The translations under genes were made by a program, and so were the position numbers. From NCBI RefSeq assembly GCF_023101085.1, contig NZ_CP064703.1, positions 8,716,501 through 8,780,500 of the forward strand: a DNA stretch of 64,000 nucleotides, written 5' to 3'. Shown piece after piece: positions 37,126 to 45,854 of the stretch (positions are counted from its first letter, which is position 1; each line of letters starts with the position of its first letter). The notes below the pieces were generated by a model. It made no database searches. It saw nothing but the letters and a program-made list of their open reading frames with translations, and was not told the DNA's origin. The stretch is from Bradyrhizobium sp. 170. Its GTDB lineage: Bacteria > Pseudomonadota > Alphaproteobacteria > Rhizobiales > Xanthobacteraceae.

Positions 37126-37500
37126 GTCGGGGATCGCCCGCGCGCGCCACCGCGCCTCGAAACTGTTGGCGTAGTCGAGCAGCCGCGCTTGCGCGTCGCG
37201 TGGATCACTGCGCTTCTCCGTGGCGACGGTTCCCGGGGCGACGGTTACTGGCACTGGCGCTGTATCGGCTTTCGCTTGCACTGACGCCTTCGCGGGCGGC
37301 CACTGCAACAGCGATTTCGAGATCATGGTCTTGCCGGCGTACCAGCATTTTCGCCCATCGATCAGGCGCCAGGACCAATATCCTTGCGGGCTCGATGGCC
37401 GAGCGACACTGCATTCCATGGCCTTCGCATTTGCCACGCCGGTTGGCATGAGGACAGCGATACAAGCGGCTAAAAAGACCAACAGAATTTGCGTCTTCAT
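37123..37500 (-). CDS. small exported protein, tandem paralogue 2
   Basis: 125 aa, signal peptide (LLVFLAACIAVLMPTGVANA), then YWSWRLIDGRKCWYAGKTMI and a C-terminal DPRDAQARLLDYANSFEARW, both shared with the gene at 36421. The Ala/Pro/Val-rich linker between these blocks differs in length and sequence. Same strand as its paralogue, 342 bp away, with a palindromic repeat in between. ATG at 37500. Function unknown. Confidence 0.75.
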   Translation of the reverse strand: MKTQILLVFLAACIAVLMPTGVANAKAMECSVARPSSPQGYWSWRLIDGRKCWYAGKTMISKSLLQWPPAKASVQAKADTAPVPVTVAPGTVATEKRSDPRDAQARLLDYANSFEARWRARAIPD

Positions 37501-37688
37501 TGAACACCCCTGCGGTTCAATTAGATGTGGACAGAAGCCTCACTTTTAAATTTGGTCACAAATGGCCGAAAATTTGGCCACATTCCGGGCGAACGGCGGC
37601 ACGATGGGTTGAGTCGCGGCGGCAACTATCTATCATTGCGAGTGCGGAGGAATTGTTCGCCGTCCGACTGCGTCAAGCGACACCGGGA

Positions 37689-37808
37689 TCAGGAACAGAT
37701 CCAGATGATCGCGACCGCAACCGGCAAGCCCAAACCAAATGCGCTGAGCGTAGCCAGGGCGAACTCGGAGAGCAGATTTGCTTGGGGTCGCACATCAGGT
37801 AACGACAT
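37689..37808 (-). CDS. very small putative membrane protein (39 aa)
   Basis: ATG at 37808 is preceded by GGAGTAACGCC, a well-placed Shine-Dalgarno. The 39-residue product has a polar N-terminus and one strong hydrophobic helix (LSAFGLGLPVAVAIIWIC). Its strand is that of the flanking paralogue and carD genes. It is the only coding candidate I see in the 579 bp between 37501 and 38079. Unrecognised and unproven. Confidence 0.45.
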   Translation of the reverse strand: MSLPDVRPQANLLSEFALATLSAFGLGLPVAVAIIWICS

Positions 37809-38025
37809 GGCGTTACTCCTTGGAGCCCCCGCAAGCCCCCGGATGAACAACGAAGACCGCCTTCAGGCCAAGCCTTGGCGACTCTTTGTAATGCCGGATG
37901 CTGAGCACTTATGGTTAACAAGGGGTTAACCCGCGGGCGCTCATGTTGCCGCAATGAGTTCGACCGTGTTTTCTGGTGCAGAAGGAAGCGGCGCGAGGGC
38001 AGGAAACCAGCGCAACTCAAACAAA

Positions 38026-38051
38026 AAGCCCGGTCTTGCGACCGGGCTTTT
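38026..38051 (-). terminator. Intrinsic terminator of carD
   Basis: Stem AAGCCCGGTC / GACCGGGCTT with a 4-nt loop and a T-run on the minus strand, 29 bp past the carD-family stop codon. It has T-runs on both strands. Confidence 0.85.
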
Positions 38052-38079
38052 CGTTTCAATCCCTGGAATTGGGATCCTT

Positions 38080-39024
38080 TCAGGCAGCCTCATCCGCCAC
38101 GGCAGCGTCGTCGCCGTCGGCTTCGACATCGGCTTCGTCGGCTTCGCCGTCAGCTCCGGTCGCCTCAGTCTTGGCGCCGCGGCGCGGGCTCTTGGCGAGC
38201 TGGCTTTCGATTTCCTTGACCGCTTCGGTCTCCGTCGAATGCTGGACGACGGCGATTTCGCGCGACAGGCGATCAAGCGCTGCTTCATAAAGCTGACGCT
38301 CGCTGTAGGACTGCTCGGGTTGCGATTCCGAACGGTAGAGGTCGCGGACCACTTCGGCGATCGCGACGATGTCGCCCGAATTGATCTTGGCTTCGTATTC
38401 CTGCGCCCGGCGCGACCACATGGTCCGCTTGACGCGCGCACGGCCCTTGAGCGTCTCCAGCGCCTTCTTGACCAGCGCCGGCTCGGACAGCTTGCGCATG
38501 CCGACATTGGCGACCTTGGCGGTCGGCACGCGGAGCGTCATCTTGTCCTTCATGAAATTGATCACGAACAGCTCGAGCTTGGCGCCCGCGATCTCCTGCT
38601 CCTCGATGGCCAGGATCTGGCCGACGCCGTGGGCGGGATAGACCACAAATTCATTGGCCTTGAAGCCCTGACGCTGGGTCACGACCTTCTTCGGCTCCTC
38701 GACGCGCGGCGCGGCGGCGGCCGGCTTGACGGGAGCCTTCGGCGCAGCAACGGCGGCTTTCGGGGGCGCAGCCTTCACAGGGGTCTTCACAGGAGCCTTG
38801 GCAGCAACTTTCGACGCAGTGGTCTTCGAACCCGTCGCTTTCGCGGCAGTCTTGGCAGTCTTTTCTGGCATTGCGCTTCTTTTGTTCTTTGAGGACTTTG
38901 TGGCCGCAACCTTCCTGGCAGCCTTTACGGTCGCCTTGGCACGGCCTTTGGTTGCGCTGCGGCTGGCCGGAGCGGCTTTTTTCGTGGTCTTGGAAGCACT
39001 CTTTTTACGCGTTTTCTGTGACAC
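38080..39024 (-). CDS. carD: CarD-family transcriptional regulator with long basic N-terminal and acidic C-terminal tails
   Basis: 314 aa if started at GTG 39024; ATG at 38871 (AAGAAG upstream) would give 263 aa. Core: FVVYPAHGVGQILAIEEQEIAG (RNA-polymerase-interacting module), KDKMTLRVPTAKVANVGMRKL, then the DNA-contacting helices with GRARVKRTMWSRRAQEYEAKI and YRSESQPEQSYSERQLYEAALDRLSREI. CarD proteins bind RNA polymerase beta and stabilise open promoter complexes. The first ~110 residues are Lys/Ala/Pro-rich and histone H1-like. The last ~25 are Asp/Glu/Ala-rich. Both tails are unlike the ~170-aa canonical CarD. Confidence 0.9.
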   Translation of the reverse strand: MSQKTRKKSASKTTKKAAPASRSATKGRAKATVKAARKVAATKSSKNKRSAMPEKTAKTAAKATGSKTTASKVAAKAPVKTPVKAAPPKAAVAAPKAPVKPAAAAPRVEEPKKVVTQRQGFKANEFVVYPAHGVGQILAIEEQEIAGAKLELFVINFMKDKMTLRVPTAKVANVGMRKLSEPALVKKALETLKGRARVKRTMWSRRAQEYEAKINSGDIVAIAEVVRDLYRSESQPEQSYSERQLYEAALDRLSREIAVVQHSTETEAVKEIESQLAKSPRRGAKTEATGADGEADEADVEADGDDAAVADEAA

Positions 39025-39284
39025 AGCCTGCGCGCGGAACTGCCACGCCCCTGTTCGATGTTTTACGGGAACCCACCGGGGCCAAAGTTACGCATGGCCA
39101 GGATCGGCTTGTAATGTGCCCAATATAGCACATTTTCCGCAAAAATCAATGATTTACGCCGGGTTCCGGGCCTTTACAGGGCCGGTTCCGCCATAAGTCC
39201 GTTAACAGGGTTAAATCCGCCAAGCTGGTTCGGTTCAGTTTGGGGCCGAAAACAGGCTCAACGAGCCCTTAACTTATCCACAGC

Positions 39285-39623
39285 CTAGTCGCCGCTACCG
39301 GGCTCCTTGGAAAAATATTTCTCGAACTTGCCTTCCACACCCTCGAATTCTTTCGCGTCGGGCGGCATGTCCTTCTTCTGAGTGATGTTGGGCCAGCTCT
39401 TGGCGTACTCGGTGTTGACCTCGAGCCACTTCTCCAGGCCGGGCTCGGTGTCCGGCTTGATGGCGTCGGCGGGACATTCGGGTTCGCAGACGCCGCAGTC
39501 GATGCATTCGTCCGGATGGATGACCAGCATGTTCTCGCCCTCGTAGAAGCAGTCGACGGGGCAGACCTCAACGCAGTCGGTATATTTGCATTTGATGCAG
39601 GCTTCAGTGACGACGTAAGTCAT
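39285..39623 (-). CDS. fdxA: 7Fe-8S ferredoxin FdxA
   Basis: 112 aa. Cysteines at 9, 17 and 50 fit the [3Fe-4S] site and 21, 40, 43 and 46 the [4Fe-4S] site, as in Azotobacter ferredoxin I ([12 protein letters not shown] in the second half); extra Cys at 12 and 25 match that family too. The C-terminal extension of ~50 residues ([16 protein letters not shown]) is also typical. A small soluble electron carrier of general metabolism. ATG at 39623. Upstream of carD in the same direction. Confidence 0.95.
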   Translation of the reverse strand: MTYVVTEACIKCKYTDCVEVCPVDCFYEGENMLVIHPDECIDCGVCEPECPADAIKPDTEPGLEKWLEVNTEYAKSWPNITQKKDMPPDAKEFEGVEGKFEKYFSKEPGSGD

Positions 39624-39759
39624 CCAGGGCTCCGAACAAGGCTCCGAGACGGATCAGTTTTCCGGGGTCTGCGTAGCGCATGCGGTGCGCTGCCGCAAGG
39701 GAAGCGGAAGGCCGCAAACCGCCGTTTTTCAGGCGTTCCCGCGAGCTCAATGCAGATAG

Positions 39760-40029
39760 TTATTGTTTGCCGTTCTGCAAATCATCATAGAGCACGCGCG
39801 CGGCCGCAGCGTCGCCCCGCCGCTCGGAGAATCCGATCACCTTGAGAACGCGCACGGTGCGATCGAGCCCGATCGTCAGCACGTCGCCGACTTTCACCGA
39901 ATGGCCCGGCGCCTTCTCGCGCACGCCGTTGATGCGGACGTGGCCGGCCTCGACGAGCGCGGCAGCGGAGGTGCGGGCCTTCACCACCCGCGCGTGCCAC
40001 AGCCACTTATCGAGACGCTGCCGCTCCAA
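39760..40029 (-). CDS. S4-domain RNA-binding protein (HslR-like)
   Basis: 89 aa. S4 domain: RLDKWLWHARVVKARTSAAALVEAGHVRINGVRE, then KVGDVLTIGLDRTVRVLKVIGF. HslR-type proteins bind ribosomes or rRNA fragments under stress. The only start after the in-frame stop at 40042-40044 is TTG at 40029. The gene is in the same frame as the upstream helicase and only 12 bp beyond its stop, so the two are probably co-translated; AAGGAA lies in the helicase's last codons. Confidence 0.9.
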   Translation of the reverse strand: MERQRLDKWLWHARVVKARTSAAALVEAGHVRINGVREKAPGHSVKVGDVLTIGLDRTVRVLKVIGFSERRGDAAAARVLYDDLQNGKQ

Positions 40030-40041
40030 ATATCTGCTCGA

Positions 40042-43000
40042 CTATTCCTTGCGATTGCCGGCGAGCTGTTCCTTCAGCGCCGCCAGTTTTGCAAATGGCG
40101 AATTGGGATCGACCGGACGGTCGCGCTCACGCGGCGCCGCACTGGTCGCCCACTGACGGTGCGATGGCCCTGAGTCGCGCTTGTCGCGGCCGCCCTTGTC
40201 GCGGCCGCCGAAATCACGGCCGCCGCGCTCGCCCTTGTCGCGGCCACCACCCTTGTTGCGGTCGCCCTTGTTGCGATCGAACTTGTCGCGGCGGTCGCCG
40301 TCGCGGCCCTTGCCTTCAAAACGCTCGCGGGGTGGACGGTCCTGACGCACTTCAGCCGCCGCCGGTGCGCCCTCAGCCGCCACCGGGGCAGCCGTGGCAT
40401 CCGCCGGCGCACCTTCGCGGGGTTTGCGGAAGTCATTGCGGCGACCGCGCCGATGACGCTGCTCGCGCGGCGCGCCCTCGGCGCCTTCGCCGCTGGCGGC
40501 TGGCGCGCCTTCGGCCGGGCGGCCGTGATGACGCTGGCGGTTGCGGTCGTGATGCGGGCGGCGCTCGTCGGAACGGCCGCCGGGCCGCCAGACTTCGACG
40601 AACTGCGGCTCGGCCGGCGTCTCGGGTTTTGTCTCTGTGCCAGCGGCCTCGACGGGAGCGGCTTCTGCGGCAGCGCCTTCACTAGGAGCTTCGCTCGCAG
40701 TTGCAGGCTCGGCGGCAGCTTCCGCGGCGCTGATCGTGTCCATCGCCTCCTGTTCCGGGGGCGCGTCCGCGATCGCGGCTTCTGCCGGCGTGGTCTCGGC
40801 GGGCGCCGTCTCGACGGCAGAAGCGGGCTCTTCGCTGGCAGCCGGGGCCAGCGAGACCTCCGGCAGCAGCGAGGCCGATGACACGGGCTCGCTCGCAACA
40901 GGCAATTCGGCCGCGACTTCTTCTGCCGACATCTCTGCCGCTACCTCGGCACTCGCCTCAACCGGCGGCGTCTCGGCGGAGACGGTCTCGACAACGACCT
41001 CAGGCGCGGGCTTCGGCGGCAGCGGCGGGCGCTTGTCCATGCGGTAGCCGAGCGCGCGCAGGATCGAGGCAAAATCCTCGCCGGCAGATCCCGTCAGCGA
41101 GGTCATCGCCTGCGTCACCACAAAGCCGCGGCCATCGAACGCGCCGGTCGGCTTTTCGCCGGGCGAGCTCGCGCGCCACGCCAGCGCCGGACGAATGAGA
41201 TCGGCGAGCCGTTCCAGAATATCGACGCGCACCGCGCGCTCGCCGCACTGGCGATAGCCGAGCAGGCGATAGGCGTCGCGGTGCAACGCCTTGTCGACCG
41301 GGAACGAGGTGCGGCCCGAGCTCGCCAGATGCTGCGCGCCAGAGAGCGCGGACATGTCGACATTGTCCTGCTTCTCGGCCCACAGCAGCGAAGCCAGCGC
41401 GCGCGCGGCGGGCTTCAGGAGCCCGGGGAAATAGATGTGATAGGCGCCGAACCGCACGCCGTATTTGCGCAAGGTGGCGCGCGAGGCCTGGTCGAGATCC
41501 TTCATCTCGGCAGAAATCTTTGCGCGCTCCAGCACGCCGAGGCTCTCGACCAGTTGGAACGCGATGCCGCGCCCGATGCCGGTGATGTCCTCGGCCTTCG
41601 ACAGCCCGAACAGCGGGCCGAGCAGCTTTTCGATATGCGTCTTCAGCCAGAGATCGAGCCGCGCCTGCACGGCCTCGCGCGGCGCGCCGTTGAGGCGGTC
41701 GTCGGCAATGATACGCAATCGCGGATGCAGCGCGTCGTCGGCCGCGACCAGCTTTGCGACCGCATCGCCGGTCCAGCGAATGGTGCCGTCTGACGTCAGC
41801 ACGAACTGATCGTCGGGCGCTGCGGCAAGTTTTGTAGCGCGCGCATCGATCTCGCTGGCGAGCACCTGCTGGGCGGCCGCCTGCAACGCCTTGGCGTCCG
41901 AGCCGGCTTCCGCCGCATCGGGCGCAAAGGTAAATCCATCGAGCCGGCCGATCGCGTGGCCTTCCACAATCACTTCGCCGGTCTTGCCAATTTCCGTATT
42001 CAAAACTGAGTTCTCCCGCAGGCGGCGCATCAATACACTGGTACGGCGGTCAACGAAACGCTCCGTAAGCCGTTCATGCAGCGCATCGGATAATTTATTT
42101 TCGACCTCCCGGGCGATCCCCTGCCAGTGGTCGGGGTCGGACAGCCAGTCCGGGCGGTTGGCGACGAAGGTCCAGGTGCGGATTTGCGCAATCCGGCCCG
42201 ACAGCGTGTCGATATCGCCGGTGACGCGGTCGGCCTGGTCGACCTGGGCGGCGAACCAGGCGTCCGGTATGCGGCCCTTTTTCATCAGGAATGCATAAAG
42301 CGTGGTCACGAGCTCGGCGTGGGCAGCGGGTGCGATCTTGCGGTAATCCGGGATCTGGCAGGCGTCCCACAGCCGTTCCACGGCGGCCGCGCCGTGGGCC
42401 ATGTCCCTCACCTCGCCGTCGCGCGCCGCATGATCGAGCACGCGCAAATCTTCGGCAATCGGCGCGCGGGTCAAGGCCTCATGCCCCGGCGACAGCGCCA
42501 GCGACACCTGAAGCGCGCCGAGCGAGGCGAAGTCCAGTTTTGAGTTGCGCCACTGCAGCATTTTGACGCTGTCGAACGTGTGGTTCTGCAGCGCGTTCAC
42601 CAGTTCCGGCTCGAACGGCGCGCAGCGGCCCGTGGTGCCGAAGGTGCCGTTGCGCGTGGCGCGCCCCGCACGGCCCGCGATCTGCGCGAACTCGGACGGA
42701 TTGAGCCTTCGGAACTGGTAGCCGTCGTATTTGCGGTCGGAGGCGAACGCGACGTGATCGACATCGAGGTTCAGCCCCATGCCGACGGCGTCGGTGGCGA
42801 CGAGATAATCGACGTCGCCATTCTGGAACATCGCCACCTGCGCATTGCGTGTGCGTGGGCTAAGCGAGCCCAATACGACGGCAGCGCCGCCATGCTGACG
42901 GCGGATCAGTTCGGCAATGGCGTAGACTTCATCGGCCGAGAACGCGACGATCGCGGTACGTCTGGGTTGGCGCGTGATCTTGCGGTCGCCGGCGAATTCG

Positions 43001-43485
43001 AGCTGCGACAGCCGCGGCCGTGTGATGATGGACGCGCCGGGCAATAGCCGCTCGATGATCGGGCGCATGGTGGCGGCGCCCAGCAGCAGCGTCTCGTCGC
43101 GGCCGCGGCGGTGCAGGATGCGGTCGGTGAAAACGTGCCCGCGCTCGAGATCGGCCGCGATCTGGATTTCATCGACGGCGAGAAACGACACGTCGAGATC
43201 CCTGGGCATCGCTTCCACAGTGGAGACCCAGTAGCGCGGGTTCTTCGGCTTGATCTTCTCCTCGCCCGTGATCAGCGCAACGCTCTCGGCACCCGCACGA
43301 TCCGCGATCTTGTTGTAGACCTCGCGCGCGAGCAGCCGCAGCGGCAGGCCGATCACGCCGGAGGAATGCCCCAGCATCCGCTCGATCGCCAGATGCGTCT
43401 TGCCGGTGTTGGTCGGCCCGAGCACGGCGGTAACGCCGGCGCCGGGCGCGCGATCAGCCGCGAACGTGGAAGGTGAGAAAGCCAT
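40042..43485 (-). CDS. SUV3-family DExH RNA helicase with long low-complexity C-terminal tail
   Basis: 1147 aa. Motif I GPTNTGKT at 23-30, DEIQ as motif II, LGAATMRP, then helicase C domain with SLSPRTRNAQVAMFQNGDVDYLVATDAVGMGLNLDV and QIAGRAGR; this is the layout of SUV3, the mitochondrial degradosome RNA helicase. About residues 830-970 are Ala/Pro/Glu/Val-rich. The last ~180 are Arg/Gly/Asp-rich with repeats such as DKGERGGRDFGGRDKGGRDK, likely RNA-binding. ATG at 43485. Upstream of the S4 protein gene, which points to an RNA-metabolism unit. Confidence 0.92.
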   Translation of the reverse strand: MAFSPSTFAADRAPGAGVTAVLGPTNTGKTHLAIERMLGHSSGVIGLPLRLLAREVYNKIADRAGAESVALITGEEKIKPKNPRYWVSTVEAMPRDLDVSFLAVDEIQIAADLERGHVFTDRILHRRGRDETLLLGAATMRPIIERLLPGASIITRPRLSQLEFAGDRKITRQPRRTAIVAFSADEVYAIAELIRRQHGGAAVVLGSLSPRTRNAQVAMFQNGDVDYLVATDAVGMGLNLDVDHVAFASDRKYDGYQFRRLNPSEFAQIAGRAGRATRNGTFGTTGRCAPFEPELVNALQNHTFDSVKMLQWRNSKLDFASLGALQVSLALSPGHEALTRAPIAEDLRVLDHAARDGEVRDMAHGAAAVERLWDACQIPDYRKIAPAAHAELVTTLYAFLMKKGRIPDAWFAAQVDQADRVTGDIDTLSGRIAQIRTWTFVANRPDWLSDPDHWQGIAREVENKLSDALHERLTERFVDRRTSVLMRRLRENSVLNTEIGKTGEVIVEGHAIGRLDGFTFAPDAAEAGSDAKALQAAAQQVLASEIDARATKLAAAPDDQFVLTSDGTIRWTGDAVAKLVAADDALHPRLRIIADDRLNGAPREAVQARLDLWLKTHIEKLLGPLFGLSKAEDITGIGRGIAFQLVESLGVLERAKISAEMKDLDQASRATLRKYGVRFGAYHIYFPGLLKPAARALASLLWAEKQDNVDMSALSGAQHLASSGRTSFPVDKALHRDAYRLLGYRQCGERAVRVDILERLADLIRPALAWRASSPGEKPTGAFDGRGFVVTQAMTSLTGSAGEDFASILRALGYRMDKRPPLPPKPAPEVVVETVSAETPPVEASAEVAAEMSAEEVAAELPVASEPVSSASLLPEVSLAPAASEEPASAVETAPAETTPAEAAIADAPPEQEAMDTISAAEAAAEPATASEAPSEGAAAEAAPVEAAGTETKPETPAEPQFVEVWRPGGRSDERRPHHDRNRQRHHGRPAEGAPAASGEGAEGAPREQRHRRGRRNDFRKPREGAPADATAAPVAAEGAPAAAEVRQDRPPRERFEGKGRDGDRRDKFDRNKGDRNKGGGRDKGERGGRDFGGRDKGGRDKRDSGPSHRQWATSAAPRERDRPVDPNSPFAKLAALKEQLAGNRKE

Positions 43486-43511
43486 TATGTGCAGGTGTTT
43501 CTTCTATGCGT

Positions 43512-43588
43512 TCGTCATTGCGAGGAGCGAAGCGACGAAGCAATCCATGGTTCCTATGCCGCGCTATGGATTGCTTCGCTTCGATGAC
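43512..43588. repeat. Repeat family E (TCATTGCGAGGAGCGAAGCG type)
   Basis: Left arm TCATTGCGAGGAGCGAAGCG followed by ACGAAGCAATCCATGG. The right arm CTATGGATTGCTTCGCTTC pairs with GAAGCAATCCATGG. Intergenic. The phrase CATTGCGAGCGACG at 53109 may be another fragment. Confidence 0.75.
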
Positions 43589-43874
43589 GGAAGCCTTTCT
43601 GGTCGCATGGCGTCAATTCGGCCGATTCTGTTTCACTTTGCGACGGCGATGCGGTCGCGGCTTAAGCTCTGGAACGAGTCTGGAACGAAACGCGCCCGAA
43701 TCGCTGACTCTTCCCGAAACCCGATACGTTCACCGCAACATCTCGCGCTGACACGCCCGGGGCGGCACTAGATCAAGTTTACACGGGCTCCACAAGCGAC
43801 GGTTTGGCGGTCGAATTCTTAAAGAGCGGAGTCGAATCAGAACCGGGCAAGAGTCAACTGGATTCCGCTACTTC

Positions 43875-43997
43875 GTCGTCCCTGCGAACGCAGGGACCCA
43901 TAACCACAGGCGTTCATTGGTTGGCGCCGCCAGCAACTCCGAGTCCCTCAATCCGCACGGCCGCGGCGTATGGGTCCCTGCGTTCGCAGGGACGACG
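43875..43997. repeat. Repeat family A, copy 4
   Basis: Bipartite inverted arms as elsewhere, ending 27 bp before the 3' end of the DUF3108 gene on the opposite strand. Confidence 0.9.
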
Positions 43998-44023
43998 GCA
44001 GAGCGCGGGCGCCGCCCGAACCC

Positions 44024-44914
44024 TCAATTCGTCTTCGCCACCCTCGGCGGGGCCGCGGTCGTCACGAACGACGTCGCCTCCAGCATCGCCGGCCCGAACG
44101 GCGTCGGGATTGTCATGCGGAACGGAATCAGGATGCGGGTTCCCGCGATCGGCACGAAGGCGATCTCGATCCGGCGTTCGGTGGCGAGATATTTGATCAC
44201 GGGGCGATCGGGGATGTAGCCCGCGATCGGGGTGAAATAGATCGCGCAGACCAGCGCCGGCCCGTGATAGCCCTTCTCGGCCTTCACCGTTTCCATGCGC
44301 TTGTAATCAAGCTTGAGGTCGTAGCGCAGCCGTCCGTCAAAAATCCCCGCGCCGGTGCGGCAGGAATCCGGCGACAGCACCTCGCCATTGCCGGGAACGC
44401 GCAGCATCGAGCCGGTCATGGGATCGAGCACGTTCTTCCGGTGCGCGTCGGTAACGACGATGCGATCAGGATCGACCGGCGGCGCCGGATCGATCGAAAA
44501 ATCCTTCACGTTGCCGTTGGCCAGCACCAGGCGGATGGTTTCGGACTTCTTCTGCGTCGTGGTGGTGGCGGTATAGGCATTCGCCACCAGCGCGCCGCCC
44601 ACGACGCGGCCCTGGCTGGAGCCGGAACCCGTGCCGCCCGAAAACGCCTTCAACAGGCCGGCGGTGCCGCCCTGGGCGGAGGCCGAAAACGTGTCGTCGC
44701 CGATTTCGATGGTCCAGGCGCCCTTGCCGACCGGGATGCCCGCCAGCGTCGCCTCGTATTGCGCATCGAGCCGGCCCTGCGCGGATGCGGCCTGCGGCGC
44801 CAGCGCCGCGAACACCAGGGCGCACAGGCTGAAACCGAGCCTCGAGAGGGGCGAAACGGCGCGTTTTGCGGTCACGAATGGATTGTCCCGGGATCGGCGC
44901 GAGCTGATGTTCAT
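44024..44914 (-). CDS. DUF3108-domain exported protein
   Basis: 296 aa. A signal peptide (FSLCALVFAALAPQAASAQ) after a basic start, then a beta-rich domain: LDAQYEATLAGIPVGKGAWTI, a Gly/Thr-rich loop, DAHRKNVLDPMTGSMLRV, IFDGRLRYDLKLDY, ALVCAIYFTPIAGY and the C-terminal RRIEIAFVPIAGTRILIPFRM. This matches DUF3108, a periplasmic family of unknown function that may resemble outer-membrane-associated lipocalin-like barrels. ATG at 44914. Divergent from rpmB with 451 bp between. Confidence 0.85.
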   Translation of the reverse strand: MNISSRRSRDNPFVTAKRAVSPLSRLGFSLCALVFAALAPQAASAQGRLDAQYEATLAGIPVGKGAWTIEIGDDTFSASAQGGTAGLLKAFSGGTGSGSSQGRVVGGALVANAYTATTTTQKKSETIRLVLANGNVKDFSIDPAPPVDPDRIVVTDAHRKNVLDPMTGSMLRVPGNGEVLSPDSCRTGAGIFDGRLRYDLKLDYKRMETVKAEKGYHGPALVCAIYFTPIAGYIPDRPVIKYLATERRIEIAFVPIAGTRILIPFRMTIPTPFGPAMLEATSFVTTAAPPRVAKTN

Positions 44915-45246
44915 TTAGGCAGAAATATCCGGCAAACAACGCGTGCTTTCGCGAAAACCACGCCTTGATCAGGGCCTCGCATCGCCGCCCGCCTCTGTGC
45001 GGAAGGCCAAGGCCTTACCCCTTAACGAAAGCCATGGTGTCGGCGGGGATTGCGCCCTTTATATGATGCCTTAAGTGGCTGGAACCCCTTACAAACCGGC
45101 CCAATTCCGCGGTCCGGACCCCAGCGCTTTCGAACGAAGCCTGCGCGGACTTGGGGCCAGGAGCGGATTTCCGGTTCGCGTGAAGAAAACGCGTCAAAAC
45201 AAGGGGCTTGGGCTGGTCGGAACGGGCTCCACGCCGCCCAAAAACC

Positions 45247-45275
45247 TTGACGGTTCGGCCGTCTCCCCCTATACG
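45247..45275 (+). promoter_or_regulatory. Sigma-70-type promoter of rpmB
   Basis: TTGACG at 45247-45252 and TATACG at 45270-45275 with a 17-bp spacer, 91 bp upstream of the L28 start. Good match to housekeeping promoters. Nothing else recognised in 44915-45246. Confidence 0.65.
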
Positions 45276-45365
45276 ACCGCAGTTCCTGGAAATGGACGCG
45301 ATTTTGGACCCCCGCGCAGCCGCGAGATGCGCTTGCCTATGGCGGGGATGGAAGAGGATTTTGCA

Positions 45366-45668
45366 ATGTCCCGGCGCTGCGAACTGACGGCCAAGGGCCC
45401 CCAGACGGGCCACAAGGTGAGCCACTCGAACATCAAGACCAAGCGGCGCTTCCTGCCGAACCTGGTCAACGTCACCTTCATCTCGGACGCCCTCGCCCGC
45501 AACGTGCGCCTGCGCGTCTCGACCAATGCGCTCAAGAGCGTCGACCACAATGGCGGCCTCGATAAGTATTTGATCAAGGCCAAGGCCGACGTGCTCTCCC
45601 CCCGCGCGCTGGATCTCAAACGCGCGATCGAGAAGAAGGTCGGCAAGCCCGTGTTCGTGAAGAAGGCG
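45366..45668 (+). CDS. rpmB: 50S ribosomal protein L28
   Basis: About 100 aa from ATG at 45366 (AGAGGA upstream). It begins [22 protein letters not shown], has [17 protein letters not shown], then [20 protein letters not shown] and ends in basic residues (stop ends at 45674). The frame runs open upstream to 45075, but that part is not ribosomal sequence and lies across the promoter. L28 is a component of the 50S subunit. A terminator-like hairpin follows. Confidence 0.96.
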
Positions 45669-45712
45669 AGCTGAGCTTCGTCTGCCAAATCTATTCTGAC
45701 CGCGTGCATTGG

Positions 45713-45746
45713 ACAGTCGGATCACACGATCCGGCTGTTTTGTTTT
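45713..45746 (+). terminator. Intrinsic terminator of rpmB
   Basis: Eleven-pair stem ACAGTCGGATC / GATCCGGCTGT (one T-G pair) with a 4-nt loop, followed by TTTGTTTT. It lies 39 bp after the rpmB stop and just before the AT-richer insert. Confidence 0.85.
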
Positions 45747-45854
45747 GGGGGCAGTTCTCTACGAAGCTTGCCAATTCTAGAAGCGGAGCGCACTCTGCGC
45801 GCTGTGGTCAGGTTGGCAGCACAAAACTCACACAATTAGCGGCCGGTAGGCAGG

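Larger units (their letters stand above)
43486..44023. other. Gene-free interval with two repeat units
   Basis: 538 bp between the helicase start and the end of the DUF3108 gene. It holds repeat E (43512-43588) and repeat A copy 4 (43875-43997). The rest shows no open frame with a recognisable product. Confidence 0.6.

Noticed and set aside
36421..37500. Assembly duplication of one small gene
   Set aside because: The two copies differ at many positions and in linker length, so they are diverged paralogues.
45075..45365. N-terminal extension of rpmB
   Set aside because: The L28 start at 45366 has its own Shine-Dalgarno and the extension crosses a good promoter.
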